This document shows positions 20,270 to 31,582 of a stretch of DNA of 64,000 bases, piece by piece. Source of the DNA: Ochromonas danica (Eukaryota; Sar; Chrysophyceae; Chromulinales; Chromulinaceae); assembly GCA_015146655.1 (NCBI GenBank), contig VKHL01000062.1, forward strand, positions 62,001-126,000, given 5' to 3'. The translations under genes and the position numbers were made by a program. A model generated the notes under the pieces. The model did not search any database. It was not told where the DNA came from and worked only from the letters and a program-made list of their open reading frames with translations. The number at the start of each line of letters is the position of its first letter. The stretch's first letter is position 1.

Positions 20270-22642
20270 ATGCCGGGGCAATTTCCTTCCATTCTAGAGG
20301 AGTCTTTGTGGTCTGAGGTCATAGGCAGGGAAGGTCCAGACGTTAGGTCAACATCAACTGAGGAGCGCCTTGCCCAGCTGCTCTACGAAATGGGCCTGGA
20401 CTATGACTATCTCTTCGGTGGGCAAGGTTACATCAAAGCGGACTCCTTTTTTACCACTGCGGAAGATAATGTGGAAAGTGGAGAGAAAGCCAAGTCAAGT
20501 CGTCATCAAGTCACTCCCCAGGGGACCTTCTCGACTGCTTTCCCTCGACGGAACGTCGGAAAGAAAGGTTATTCCAATGCTACTACAGGGAAAGGATCCA
20601 AACCCACCAGTTGCACAGCATATTCTCCTTATGTTTGGAAGCAATTGCTTCGTTATTATGAGGAAATCGAAGAAGCACTTAAATGCCACCCTTTGGATCC
20701 CGGCAGCAGCTCGCTAGAGAGGATCGAGGGACTATTACCTACCCATACTGCTTGGGAAATGTTTCAACGTGTCTTGTATTATGGTGGGGCTTGCTTTCCT
20801 CCTCATAAACTCGAGTCTGTCAAAGTGAGCCCCAGTCTTGATAAGGCACCCCCCGTGCCGAAATCTCCTCGAAGCCCGAGGCCTAACAGAGTGAGCGAAA
20901 AGACGAGACCATCCCCTTCCGGCTCTCCGCGTAATCTAAGCACTAGCCCTATGCCCGAGGAGTTGTTCAGTGAGTTGGACGGTAAAGCTAGTCCAAGTGA
21001 TCGTCTTCGTCTGCTTGCTCAGGTGCGCAAAGAGAAAATGGAGGAAGAGCAAGAAGGCATTGTGGTGCCTGTATGGGTTCCTGAGCCTTTACGTCTCCTG
21101 CTCTTACGTCACCACTCTTCTCAGTCCTCAGAACCCAGCGAATCTCAAGCCATGGGTAAATGGAGAATGAATTTGCCCAGTGCTGATCACCGCAGGGTGC
21201 AAGTGCAACAACCCGCTACCACTTTACTAGAAGACAGCACAAACAAAGATAATTTGATCGGCGGGGATTCATTGGTAGAGAAGACAAGTGAGAAGCTGAT
21301 TCACAGTGAAATGAACGAAGTGGGTGGTACTTCTGCTCTCCCTTCTGTCGCTGTCCCAGAATCAACTGTGCCAATGCCCTCCCCTCAAACTTCTCCGCGT
21401 AAGCAACTTGCTGCACTGTCTTTCAAAGTCTTCTCTCCTGAAATTCCTGAACTGTCGATGACTGTTCAACAAACGCCGATTGCAAAACCTCCGAAGGCAC
21501 GGCCACCACCTTTAGTCATAGCCGATGAGAAGAAAACCATTCCAGCTGAAGGCTTTCTCATCCGCATGGTTACACCTCGACTCTTCACATTGCCTGGAAA
21601 CTACCCTTTGGAGGAGGGAAAGGGGCAGGAAGGGTCAAAGAAGGGCAATATTCACTTCAAGCACACCAAGGAGGGGAATGAAGACTCTGCTCACCAAACA
21701 AGCCCAAGAGGAGGTCACACCTCTGACCATCATTTGGTATCTAGTCAGAGATCTCTGCGGCGCATGGATAGTGAAGACAGTGCATACATCAAATACAGTC
21801 ATATCTACCATCAATCTATTCAGAAAGGGTTCGACATGGAGCAGAAAATCCCTTTGAATTCGTCCTTGCTTCTCGCTGGCCGCCATCAGAGTTCGATGCA
21901 TGCCCTGGTGGAAAACGCTTTGGCACAAGCTGTGGCAGTAGCTGCTCATGAAGCATCATCTCGTTCCCCCAGTGTTTCTCCTCGTGCTTCAAGCTCTCGC
22001 ATCGGTGAGAAAGTTGTTCAACATTTGCAGAGAAGAAGAGGGGCAGCAGCTAAACAGTCACCAATTTCCGGAAAGTTGGTCGAAAAGTCGACAACCGACG
22101 GAAGGATACCTTCTCCCTCGACAGCGAAGTCTTCGGATTCTCCGGAATTGGTGGAAAATAGAGAAGAGGGAGAGACTCCTCGGCCCGTTAGCAATGAGCA
22201 TCAGTCAACCCCGCAGACTCTTCACTGGCCCTATGTCTACTACAAAGACCGACCAATTGCTGGAGAGGAGCAGGAAGCTGTTGCTATTTCTGTTGAAACT
22301 GATAAACCCTCTGCAGATGTGCACCCCATGCTTCTCTCCTCAGTCTTCTCCAAGGGCAAGAAGAATAAAAAGACGAATCGCAATCGTCAACATCCTCCTT
22401 CCCCTGCGCCTGTTCCAACTAATTCTACGACTGAGAATGCATCCCAAGGAGTGGACGACAAGGAGCCTCGAGCTAATGCGGCAGAGGCTGGAGCTTCTGA
22501 ATCGAGTGCCAATTATCGTCGCAAAAGTCGCCTGACCTTTAGCTCCGCAACTGTGCCTTCGCATTCTCCAGACGGTCCAACTAGTCCCACACCACCTTTG
22601 AGACCGCGGCCAAGCAGAATAAGTCGTAGTAGGATGGGCTAA
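20270..22642 (+). CDS. Large, mostly disordered protein of unknown function
   Basis: 790 aa, intronless, not recognised. The first ATG in the open frame (20270) is taken as the start. Seen: an acidic N-terminal part with STEERLAQLLYEMGLDYDYL; a folded-looking segment around residues 120-185 (SPYVWKQLLRYYEEIEEALK ... WEMFQRVLYYGG); many Ser-Pro sites with basic context (residues 185-240 and 575-790), typical of proline-directed phosphorylation; a short aromatic patch LHWPYVYYKDR near residue 650; and a basic Arg-rich C-terminus. No signal peptide or membrane helix. It could be a cytoskeletal or signalling scaffold. The uniform codon use and 790-codon length make it a real gene. Confidence 0.75.
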   Translation: MPGQFPSILEESLWSEVIGREGPDVRSTSTEERLAQLLYEMGLDYDYLFGGQGYIKADSFFTTAEDNVESGEKAKSSRHQVTPQGTFSTAFPRRNVGKKGYSNATTGKGSKPTSCTAYSPYVWKQLLRYYEEIEEALKCHPLDPGSSSLERIEGLLPTHTAWEMFQRVLYYGGACFPPHKLESVKVSPSLDKAPPVPKSPRSPRPNRVSEKTRPSPSGSPRNLSTSPMPEELFSELDGKASPSDRLRLLAQVRKEKMEEEQEGIVVPVWVPEPLRLLLLRHHSSQSSEPSESQAMGKWRMNLPSADHRRVQVQQPATTLLEDSTNKDNLIGGDSLVEKTSEKLIHSEMNEVGGTSALPSVAVPESTVPMPSPQTSPRKQLAALSFKVFSPEIPELSMTVQQTPIAKPPKARPPPLVIADEKKTIPAEGFLIRMVTPRLFTLPGNYPLEEGKGQEGSKKGNIHFKHTKEGNEDSAHQTSPRGGHTSDHHLVSSQRSLRRMDSEDSAYIKYSHIYHQSIQKGFDMEQKIPLNSSLLLAGRHQSSMHALVENALAQAVAVAAHEASSRSPSVSPRASSSRIGEKVVQHLQRRRGAAAKQSPISGKLVEKSTTDGRIPSPSTAKSSDSPELVENREEGETPRPVSNEHQSTPQTLHWPYVYYKDRPIAGEEQEAVAISVETDKPSADVHPMLLSSVFSKGKKNKKTNRNRQHPPSPAPVPTNSTTENASQGVDDKEPRANAAEAGASESSANYRRKSRLTFSSATVPSHSPDGPTSPTPPLRPRPSRISRSRMG

Positions 22643-23233
22643 ATAAGGAGAAAGAAAGAGCTTGCTCTCGTTTCTTTGAAAACCTTTCATGTGTTTCGTT
22701 GTGATGATTATTTGTATTTGGCCAGTTTTGTTTTTCCTTCTGGTCTGACTTGGCTTGTCTGTCTTTTGTTTTGGCACTGATGTAGTAGTATTTTCACTTG
22801 ACTATTTAGGGTTTCATGAACGCATATTACTGCGGCCTAGCTCTTCTTTTAACTCGTAACTTAAAACCTTTCCTTCCATCCTTAGTGTTGATACATCCTT
22901 AGTATTGAGAACTAGACTACAGTACTCGTACAGAGTTGATACACCGTACTGTACTGAATGAGTAGACTACAGCAGACTAAGCTGTGCAAAGTCTATTCCA
23001 AAAGTCTAGAATCTGGGAATCGCTCTGCGTTGGCTGTGAATTCGAATTCCACGCAACGGGCAGTCAGGCAGTGTTTTCAGTTTCAAATCTGATATCAAAC
23101 TGAAAGAAGAGTATCTTGTCTTGGACAGACAGAGAGAAGAACAGTAGCAGAGCACAAAGTCACAATCAAAAGTCATCTCACAGTAGGATCACTCGTTCCC
23201 AGTAGAGAGATACAGAGAGAGAAGAGAAGAAGA
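22643..23233. other. Intergenic, imperfect short repeats only
   Basis: 591 bp. Around 22885-22985 several short imperfect repeats occur (GATACA, AGACTACAG, GTACTGTACTG). The last 100 bp before the kinase ATG are rich in AGAGA, probably its 5' UTR. No gene seen. Confidence 0.4.
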
Positions 23234-25038
23234 ATGATCCACTTCTCACAAGACGACTCGGTAATTCGATCCACTCCCCAAGATCTTTACTCTGGTCAAT
23301 CCTTCAGTCCTGCGAGGAAGAAGAATCGATTGCAAATCCATCAACGTGCTGAGTATGCTTTTGATTCCTCGAATCCAGGGATATCTTTGCTGTCACAAGA
23401 TAGCGCCATCTCCTTCTCACAGGATTTTGCAGAGAGAATTGGCGGTTTAAATGTTCAATGCAGTCAAGATTGCGGAGAAGATTCAAATGTATCTTGCAAT
23501 GAAAAGATACCAATGCCAGCCCCTCGACCTGTGACTAAATCGATCAGAAAGCAGAAAGTAGGTGATCTCTCTGCCGCGGAAGAGGAGCGGCAGATTGATT
23601 TGCGACTTGTTAATGCAAATCCTTTCCTTTCAACGCTAACACATCATACGGAGCAATATTTTTCGAGGGCGTCTTTACATACGGGAATGAAATTACCTCC
23701 TAAAATTTGGATAACAGCATTTAAGGAACGCCCTCGCTACATTACTGACTTCGAGGAGGTGGCACATCTCGGAGAAGGGAACTTTTCCAGCGTATTTTGT
23801 GCAAGGCATAGACTGGATGGGAATTTATACGCGATTAAAAGAAGCAAGATGCGAGTTCAATCTGAAAATCATGCTCGTATGATGACTCGAGAAGTCTGTG
23901 CTTTCACAGCGCTAACAGGGTGCCCGAATCTTGTCCGATATTTTTCCAGTTGGTTGGAAGAGAATCAATTATATATGCAGCTTGAATTATGTCCCTTGGG
24001 ATCTCTGGAGGATTTAATTTCGAAAAATCCATCCCGATGCTCGATCATACGCACTTCAACAGTCGGCTTTGAGGCCGCTCACTCTGAGCGTCAAAGATCG
24101 GACTCTTGTGTCTCCGAGGCAGAAAATGCCTCGATTCGAAGTTTGTCTGCAATACCTAGTCCAGCAGAGCGAGCTGTTCCCACTCAAGGTATCCGAGAAG
24201 ATCTTGCTTGGCTTTTATTACACGATATTGCATGCTGCCTTCAGTTTATGCACTCAAAGAATATGGCTCATCTCGACATACGCCCAGCCAATATCTTTAT
24301 GCAAGCTTCTCCTCATTTCCTTGAGCCAATAAATCCTGCTACTCGTCAGTCATTTACACTGTTTCAAACGGTAATAGGTGGAAACACTAGCTTAAGTAGA
24401 GAAAGCTCTTTAGGCAGCCCAATGAAGGGCGAGGAGAGCATTCGTGATAAAGTGGAAAAACGCCTTGTAGAACGAAATTATGTTGTTAAAGTGGGAGATT
24501 TAGGACATTGCCGGGCTCTCACTGAGAAGGCCTTGATTGAGGAAGGTGAAAGCAGATACTGCCCTCGAGAATTAATAAATAGCGATGGAGATGCGTTGGA
24601 TTTCACTAAATCTGATATCTTTTCTTTGGGGGCCAGTGTTTACGAGCTCTGCTTGGGTCGTTTCTTAGGAGCTAGTGGAGATGATGGTATTGCCGAATGG
24701 CACAGTGTTAGGTAAGCAGACCTTGATTCGCAGTTTATGGAACTCAACTAATCAGTCGCTGCTCTAGGGATGGAGAACTCAGCGTTGACTTTGACTTTCA
24801 TTACTCAACCACTTTGACCGATTTTATTCGTAAGCTACTGCACCCAGAGCCCAAGTTACGGCCAAGTGCTTTGGAAACAATTGTTATCGCTGGCGGGCAA
24901 TTCGATAGCCTATGTAATTCAAAGGTGAAATCACCCAGCGAGTCAATGAATGTAAACAATGCGCAGGTGGCAGCCTTAATGGCAGAAAATGAGCGCTTGA
25001 GGGCTTTACTATCGTCGATGGTGCCACCGAAGGCTTAA
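23234..25038 (+). CDS. Wee1/Myt1-like protein kinase
   Basis: Two exons, 23234-24711 and 24768-25038, joined across a 56-bp GTAAGC..TAG intron; 582 aa. The kinase domain runs from about residue 172: Gly-loop LGEGNFSSVF, beta-3 YAIKRS with the ATP-binding Lys, catalytic loop HLDIRPANIF, and KVGDLGH, where DLG instead of DFG is the hallmark of the Wee1 family. Wee1/Myt1 kinases inhibit CDK1 by phosphorylating Tyr15/Thr14 before mitosis. Oddities: the catalytic-loop Lys is replaced by Arg (IRP for IKP), about 65 residues of Ser-rich insert separate the N-lobe end from the alpha-E helix, and a second, shorter insert precedes the DLG strand. The N-terminus (1-170) is Ser-rich and disordered; the C-terminal 40 residues form a short coiled coil (VAALMAENERLRALL). 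No membrane helix, so Wee1 rather than Myt1. Confidence 0.82.
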
Positions 25039-25333
25039 ATGTGCTGTACTGCTTGTCAAATATTGTGTGTGTTTTGTTTCAGAACAATTTTTAAATAGCT
25101 GCTGTGCTGTACACTGTGATCTTCATTTGCTGCAAAAGTCAGCTCTACAGTAGAGTAGTCTCATATTTCCTGGGCACAAAGGTAACACTGGTCTCAGGAA
25201 GACGAGGAATTGAAGCATGATAAATTATACACTATTATTCATCACAATTATCTACAATATTAGCCACAACAGAAGACAATCGTCTCTGCAGAACTCCGAC
25301 CTCACAAGCAGACATGAACAGCGAATGAGAAAG

Positions 25334-28300
25334 CTAGGATTGGACAGGCGTTGTAGCGTGAGCATGATGCACACCACGAGGCAACTTGGGTGGTCGACCA
25401 CGTTTCTTCACGACTTTAGGAGCTATCGTTACCCCGACAGCAGATACAGTTCTATTGATAACTCCATTCCCATTCACACCCTTCTCGACCAACTCATCAG
25501 GTAGCGAGGAGGGACAATCAGCTCCTGGAGTCCCCCCATTCCCATAAGTGCGGAAATGACGAACAGATGAAGTTGAGAGCGAGGAATTTTCTCCAGCATT
25601 ACCACCACCTCCTGCCTTCTTGCCAGTTCCACCGACGAAATCCTTCCGTGTTTCTAATTTCAGCTGCTGAATTGTTGCCCAACGCTCTCGCATGTTTCGC
25701 AGAACTCGATCGTGCCTAGCAAGCATCGCCTCATCTGTAATATCCTCCTCGTCTTGTCCTTCATTTTCCTGCGCGTCTTCCTCAACCACATTCATTACTT
25801 CTTCATCACGAATTTTCTGGTCTGCTATGGCTGCTGCCACAAGGTTATCTGAGGAGCGAGACTTTGAGTTCAAGCCCGATGATATGACATCTTTGAAAGT
25901 TGGAGCCAAGACATCAATGCTCGGCCTTCTTCTAAGGGCACCGATAAGATTCGAGTCTTCCCGAGACAGATCGCCTTTACCCGCATGTTTGCCAGGCAAT
26001 CCCTTCTTGCCTTTCCCAACCCTCTGCATCGTTGCCCCGCTGGAAAAAGCAGAAGCGGAAGAGTTGGCCAGCACTTCCGGTTGATTTGCAACATTCTTGT
26101 TCTTACCCAATGCAACATTACTATCCGTATTATCAATGGCCTTTCCCAAAGCAGATACGACCGTTGAGCTATGCCCACCATTAGGCTCAGGCACAAGCAC
26201 CGCCTCCTGACCAGAAATTGTAGAAAACTCGGCAGCAACAGAGGCCCAAGGGATTTCCACGGTCGTCAAAGTGAGGTCAGTCATACTCAAAGCACCTTGC
26301 AACACTCTGCTGCCAGGCCCACCAGATAGTTCCAAAGGACGGCAATAATGCTTTGCACTGGGCGTGGGATATGTCCCTCCCAGCAAAAAGCTGGTTGTAG
26401 CGCTGAGAGAAGAAGAAGAAGCTGCAACACCTGCTGCTGTGGGTGTTGAAGATGAGGCCGTTGAAGGGATGTTGAGAAAATAATCAGCCAATGTAACAGG
26501 ATCAGTATGACCCCTCCCAGTTTTCTTAGAAGCATCTGCCTTCTTGCTGTTATTCGAAGAGCTTTGATCGGATCCACCAAATGAACCGTTCAGACCTTTA
26601 TGGGCAGATAGATCTATTTGATGCTTCCGTGACCAATAATCAACAGCGGTGCGTTGGCACACAGTGGAGAGTTTGGAGAGGTGAGAAGATTCAAAGAGTG
26701 CAACAGGACACGAGGAACTCGAATTTGTTGCTGCACTGCTAGCAGAGAGACGCTGACGTTTCGACTTCTTTACCTTTTCGATCAGCATGTCAGCGGTTAA
26801 GCCACCACAAACAACTCCTGCACTGCTACCAAACGAACGAGGATCGAAAGCATACATCGATCCGTCCATATGTAAACATCCACTTCCAGCGCCCCCTGTC
26901 ATTACTTCTTGTTGAAGAGTGGTTCCATCAGCCATCTTCACAGAACCATTCTCAACACTACCACTACTACTGCTGCCACTGCCATTTTGATGGAAAGTGC
27001 GTTTAAGATATGAAGTGCCAACACGCAAAGGAGACAACGGCATTCGAACACCACAAAGCGCAGCTACCTGACGTACCGCTTTCTCCTCCATCTCCTCGGC
27101 AAGAGCAGCCTCATAGCAGGCCTGGTGCCAGGCTTCAAGACAATTTTCTGCATGCAGAAGAAAATGAAGCTGTTGTGGAGAGTGTCCAGGACTCGGTCGA
27201 ATACGCCAAACGCGCGAAGAACTAGGTCCTCGCCTTTGAGCCAATGTACTACTGCCTTTGGAAGCATTTCCATTGGGAAGCACTGATGATGAGAGATTAG
27301 TATCGGGAACCTCGGTACTGAGAGGTACAGAGGCTTGATACACAGTGTTGGGTTGAGAGACACTTCCCGATCCATCAATCGAGTTTGTTACACAGACCAC
27401 AGAAGGCATCCCCATCCTGCTCTCTTCACAGTCAATACCTTGAACAGACCCTCCTACTGCTAGAGCACTATGGTTTGCGTAAATTGTTGAGACATCAGAT
27501 GGATTGGAGGTAAGGATTGGAGTCAAGGTCATATCCACATCACCGCCACCAGAGGCATGGGAATTGTGGTGATTCTCAAGTGCAGGCAATAGATCCATGT
27601 GTTCCTGAAATATGTCCATGAAGTCCATATCATGATCCACAGCATCAGGACCCTCTTGTGTCATATGCTCTGAAGGGACATACATATGAAGAGCTGAGTG
27701 TGGATGGTCAGCAAGGGAGGAGGCCTGCGAGAATGTTGAGTTTTGGGAAGTGAGAGAAGGGGGAGGAGGTAGTCCCTCGACACCAACCGCCCCTGCGGAC
27801 ACCGATGGATCACCTTTTCCATCATCGCTTGTCTTTGTGGGCAGGGCGGACAAAGCTTTGCTCCACTTCGCAGTCAATACAGCAGAAACAGGCTCGAAAA
27901 GACCCGATCCCTCATCAGAAGAGGCATTTGTTGACAAATGCTCCCCACCTTCCATAGTGGCATTGCTCTCTTCCTCGACAGCCTTCGATCCCTTTTTTCC
28001 ACCCGGTTCAACAAAGGGTTCAATAAACCCCAGGGTATGAAGGATACTGCACACCGCACTCACTTCAATGTTGGCACCTGGACAGTTTATAAGGACAGTG
28101 TATTCATATTGATCACCAAACAACCCAAGAGAACACTATAAGAAGGAATCTTACCAGCGATGGACCCGCGATTCGTCGCTTTTAAACCATTTTGACTGCA
28201 ATGCACAGCAATGGTGTCCTTCATCACTTTCTCCGAGGTGGGGCCTAAGGGGGAAGAAAGGTCAGCAACCCAGAGGGAAGAGAGACAGCTCAGCACTCAC

Positions 28301-28677
28301 CTCCATTCAATATTTCCAAGATTTTGAGCACTAAGAAGACAATGGGCTTGCCAGGCTCTTTGCCAAGCTTTGTGTGGGATTTGAGAAATTCCGCTCTGAG
28401 GTGCATGAGTAGGATAAGAGAGCGGTGCGAGGCTTAGCACTGCAAGGACTCACCTGCTATCAGATGATCGCGAACATTCATATCCATACAGTATGGTCTT
28501 TTTCTCGGTATTGACCGCCTCTAGTCGCTCAGAGATGCTTCGAACCTGAAGAAAACTTCGAAGATGAGACGGAGAGAAGAAATAGCAAGAAGTCAGCCCT
28601 ACCTCTCGGATAATCGTATTTAATTGTCTTTTCAAAGCACTTGCATTCAATAAAGAACGCCTCGAAGAGGACTCCAT
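25334..28677 (-). CDS. AT-hook nuclear protein with a possible winged-helix N-terminus
   Basis: Five exons deduced: 28677-28603, 28545-28454, 28395-28301, 28244-28155 and 28077-25334, with introns of 57, 58, 56 and 77 bp that all begin GT and end AG; 1031 aa. The N-terminal 120 residues are the conserved-looking part: basic helices, KPIVFLVLKILEILNGG, SEKVMKDTIAVHCS, and GANIEVSAVCSILHTLGFIE. The last segment has the spacing of the recognition helix and turn of E2F/DP-type winged helices (x-R-x-I-x-D-x-x-N-V-L-x-x-L-G-L-I), but this is only a resemblance. The rest is disordered, rich in Ser, Gly and Asn. The C-terminus carries an AT-hook, KKRGRPPKLPRG, that binds the minor groove of AT-rich DNA. 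Probably a transcription regulator. Starts divergently from the acid phosphatase 359 bp away. Confidence 0.72.
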
Positions 28678-29036
28678 GCCCCTCTTTTGAACATGAAGGC
28701 AGAAGAGAAAGGCCCCCAAGCTTTCCCTTCGCTGCTGCTCGTGCTCGTGCTGCGCTGCGCTGGGACGACCAACACAGACAGGAGCGCGGCGCGGCGGCCA
28801 TTTGGCGCGCTGGCAGTTTGGTCGGTTTCGGAGTTTCGGGAAGATCTTGAAGAGACAAAAGGGGGGCTTGCACGGTCTGCGGTTGGTGGAGCGTTGTTGG
28901 GAGAAGTCGACTTCTTCGCCTCCTCAGATGACGCCGTGGTGCAGCCCGCGGCACTTCCAACTTCTCTCATCTTGAAGACTTGGACTTGTTGGGGTGGGAA
29001 AGTCTTTCAGGGCGATTGTTTGCACGATCTGGAGGA
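28678..29036. promoter_or_regulatory. Divergent promoter region, AT-hook gene / acid phosphatase
   Basis: 359 bp between the start codons of two genes going apart, with an evidently GC-richer core around 28735-28815 (GCTGCGCTGCGCTGGG, GCGGCGCGGCGGCC). Such a core would suit a shared promoter; no specific factor site is recognised. Confidence 0.5.
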
Positions 29037-30128
29037 ATGAGATTTCGAATATCTTCACATATGCCTCTTTTTATGTCCTCCACCAATCAACCTGTGCTCA
29101 CATCCACCAAACCTTTGCATTTCTATGCCTTGGGGGATTTCGGCACTCCCACTTACGAGCTGAAGACCGTCGCTAAGGCCATGAGCAACTATGCTATCGA
29201 TAATCCCCCAAAATTTGTGCTGGGACTCGGCGATAACTTCTATCCGCGAGGTGTCACTTCCTCCCATGACCCTCAGTTCCAAGACTCCTGGAGAGACGTC
29301 TTCCTGCTTCACCCCTCTCTGCGGGTACCTTGGAAGATGGTTCTTGGGAACCATGACTATGACGGAAATGCACATGCGCAAATCGACTATCACTATGACG
29401 AGACCTTCAATGGCGACCGCCTTTGGTACTGCCCGGACTACAACTACCAGTTCTCTCTGCAACAGCCAGCAGCTGTGGACTTCTTCGCCTTGGATACAAA
29501 TGGCTGCCAATTCCTCGTGAAAGGCCAGCAACCTTCCCTCGTACCCAAGCTGCACGACTATATCTCCTCATTGAAAGAACAACTCAAGGAGTCTCAGGCA
29601 GAATGGAAGTTTGTGTTTGGTCATCACCCACTCTACACACAAGGTCGAGGACATGCTGTAATATCGCACTGCCTTAGAGAGAAAGTGTTCTGGCTACCTC
29701 CAGCGATTGCACAGCAGCCGCCTGGGCACTTGTCTACCCCCAGTCTCGCTGTTGGCTTCGGTTTGGAAGAAGTTCTCTTGGGAGGAGGAGTGGATGTCTA
29801 TTTTTCTGGCCATGAACATGTTTTCCAGTATCACCAAAGCTTCGGTTTGCATCATGCTTGCTGTGGTGCTTCGGGGGCACAAATTCGCAAAGACTCGGGC
29901 TTGCTGAAAGGAGTTGATCCTTCTGTGTCGTTGGATTGGGTGGGGAAGGCACAAGACATTGGGTTTGCTGCAATTGAGATCAACGGAGATTCTTGTTGTA
30001 TCCGGTTCTTAGATACTTCATTAGAAGTATTGAAAGAAGTGATTGTGAACAAGCGCTCGCCTGCTGAGAAGAAGAAAGACCTCGAGCGCTATCTGGAGGC
30101 TGTGCAAGAGAGATCTACAGTGCAGTGA
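29037..30128 (+). CDS. Purple (tartrate-resistant type) acid phosphatase
   Basis: Binuclear-metal phosphoesterase, 363 aa, intronless, of the small ACP5/TRAP type. All metal-ligand blocks are present in order: GDFG (about residue 34), GDNFY, GNHDY, GHHP, and SGHEH, the usual GHxH, so it should be active on phosphomonoesters. The first in-frame ATG (29037) gives only about 30 residues before the domain; this stretch has no clear hydrophobic signal, which is unusual since most such enzymes are secreted or lysosomal. A non-ATG extension upstream would add an Arg-containing stretch but no signal either. A C-terminal basic helix (residues 335-363) is rich in Glu and Lys. Location therefore uncertain. 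Confidence 0.88.
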   Translation: MRFRISSHMPLFMSSTNQPVLTSTKPLHFYALGDFGTPTYELKTVAKAMSNYAIDNPPKFVLGLGDNFYPRGVTSSHDPQFQDSWRDVFLLHPSLRVPWKMVLGNHDYDGNAHAQIDYHYDETFNGDRLWYCPDYNYQFSLQQPAAVDFFALDTNGCQFLVKGQQPSLVPKLHDYISSLKEQLKESQAEWKFVFGHHPLYTQGRGHAVISHCLREKVFWLPPAIAQQPPGHLSTPSLAVGFGLEEVLLGGGVDVYFSGHEHVFQYHQSFGLHHACCGASGAQIRKDSGLLKGVDPSVSLDWVGKAQDIGFAAIEINGDSCCIRFLDTSLEVLKEVIVNKRSPAEKKKDLERYLEAVQERSTVQ

Positions 30129-30356
30129 AAGAGTGTAGTTCGAGTTTGAAGGCATGCCATTTTAGTCGATAGCTACATAATGCTCTGAGTTGGAAGGACT
30201 AGGAGAGGCGGACCGCAGTGCCTAGAGAGACGAGCAGAGCCAGTCCCTCCCTCTAAGGAGGGAGCTAAGTGGGGTCGACTCAAGGGGCTGTTCCAAGGAC
30301 ATTTACCTCCAATACTAGTTATGTTTAATCAATGAATCACTAGGTATAAACTAAGA

Positions 30357-30858
30357 CTATCTAAGCATGCTGTTGGTGTCTTGTGGCACTTTGAAAACAG
30401 CTCCCTGCAGGTCCTCGCTCACCTTGAGCTGGCAGCACAACCTCGACCTTCGCCAAACAGCCAGCCAGCCATTGGAAACAATCAGCCATCATCTTTACTC
30501 AAGAACGAAATAAAAACATTAGGAGGGCTTACGTTGGCGTGAGTCCGAGGGCAAGGTCGAGCATGTCCGCCTCTTCCTCCTTCTTTGCTGGCAGGCGATC
30601 GTACAGCTCCTGGGACAGCACCACATGGCAGGTGGAGCAGGCCAGCTCTCCTCCACAGGCCCCCTCAATGTCAATATCATGCTCTACAGCTACATCTAGC
30701 ACAGACTTCCCAATAGTGGCGTCCACTTCCACAACATTGTCATTGGCTTCCTCCACGAAAGTAATTTTCACAGTCTGCCATCGCTTAGCAGTAAAAACAG
30801 GAATCTGCCGACAAGATAGCGGGCGAATGTGTCCAACAACCCTAGCTAAGCGATTCAT
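30357..30858 (-). CDS. Mitochondrial-type [2Fe-2S] ferredoxin (adrenodoxin family)
   Basis: Two exons, 30858-30533 and 30447-30357, separated by an 85-bp intron (GTAAGC..AAG); 138 aa. The leader MNRLARVVGHIRPLSCRQIP is Arg-rich and free of acidic residues, a mitochondrial presequence. The mature part carries ACGGELACSTCHVVL with three cluster Cys (C-x5-C-x2-C), the acidic helix EEEADMLDLALGLTPTSRL, and the fourth Cys in RLCCQL, where most relatives have RLGC. This protein passes electrons from ferredoxin reductase to iron-sulfur cluster assembly and sometimes to P450 enzymes. The second exon is needed to supply the fourth ligand, which supports the splice join. A tRNA-Tyr lies 130 bp upstream on the other strand. 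Confidence 0.88.
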
Positions 30859-30988
30859 TCTTCAGATAGCTCGTCGAATAGGTAAGAGTAAGATGGAATT
30901 CACTACTGCCACCATCTCACCAATTCCGAAGGAGGAGAACAGACACTTCTCTTGCCATTATATTGTACATGTAACTATACCAAACAAT

Positions 30989-31077
30989 CTCAGCTTAGCT
31001 CAGTTGGTAGAGCATATGACTGTAGCAGTTACCACGCAAATATCATATGGTCGCTGGTTCGATTCCGGCAGCTGAGA
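30989..31077 (+). tRNA. tRNA-Tyr (GTA) with a 16-nt intron
   Basis: Acceptor stem CTCAGCT/AGCTGAG with discriminator A and the C1-G72 pair typical of eukaryotic tRNA-Tyr; D-arm GCTC-AGTTGGTA-GAGC; anticodon stem TATGA/TCATA; anticodon GTA at 31022-31024; T-arm GCTGG-TTCGATT-CCGGC. The anticodon loop is interrupted after position 37 by 16 nt, about 31026-31041, as expected of nuclear tRNA-Tyr genes. A run of five T at 31083-31087 is a Pol III terminator. Confidence 0.95.
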
Positions 31078-31582
31078 TAATCTTTTTGGAATGAATTTCA
31101 ATGCTGATGCACAATCAATGGTTAAGGAGGATATCTTTTGAATTGACTGTTCTCAGAACACGAAAACTGCGATGTGCTGTATTAAAATTATCACCAATCC
31201 ATTGCAAACACAGTTGTTGCAATGAAACACTACAAACTCGTGTTTGCAAACTATAATAGGCCATAGACGACATGTATCAAAAACATACAAATCTCCTAAT
31301 TAAATACCAGCGGAATTCTTAACTTCAATCTAACTTGGCCGATGAGACCTCTATATGCAACAGTTGTAGTGAGGTCAGAAGATGAGCAACACAGGTATGT
31401 CTGGAAAGACAGACCAAACAAACACAGCGAGACTCGCATTGGCAAAGTGTGGAATCCAATGCCTTCCATCCCATCGCACCTTCGAAGACTTACAAGGTGT
31501 CGATTCGATCAAAATTGAGGGTTGACAAATATAAAAAGTATAATATAATACATACAAAACGGTTCTGTCCAATCCCAGCACG
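31078..31582. other. Intergenic after tRNA-Tyr
   Basis: 505 bp with the Pol III T-run at its left end and then AT-rich DNA. Short frames are present on both strands but none with recognisable content. The right part is the 3' UTR side of the bZIP gene. Confidence 0.4.
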
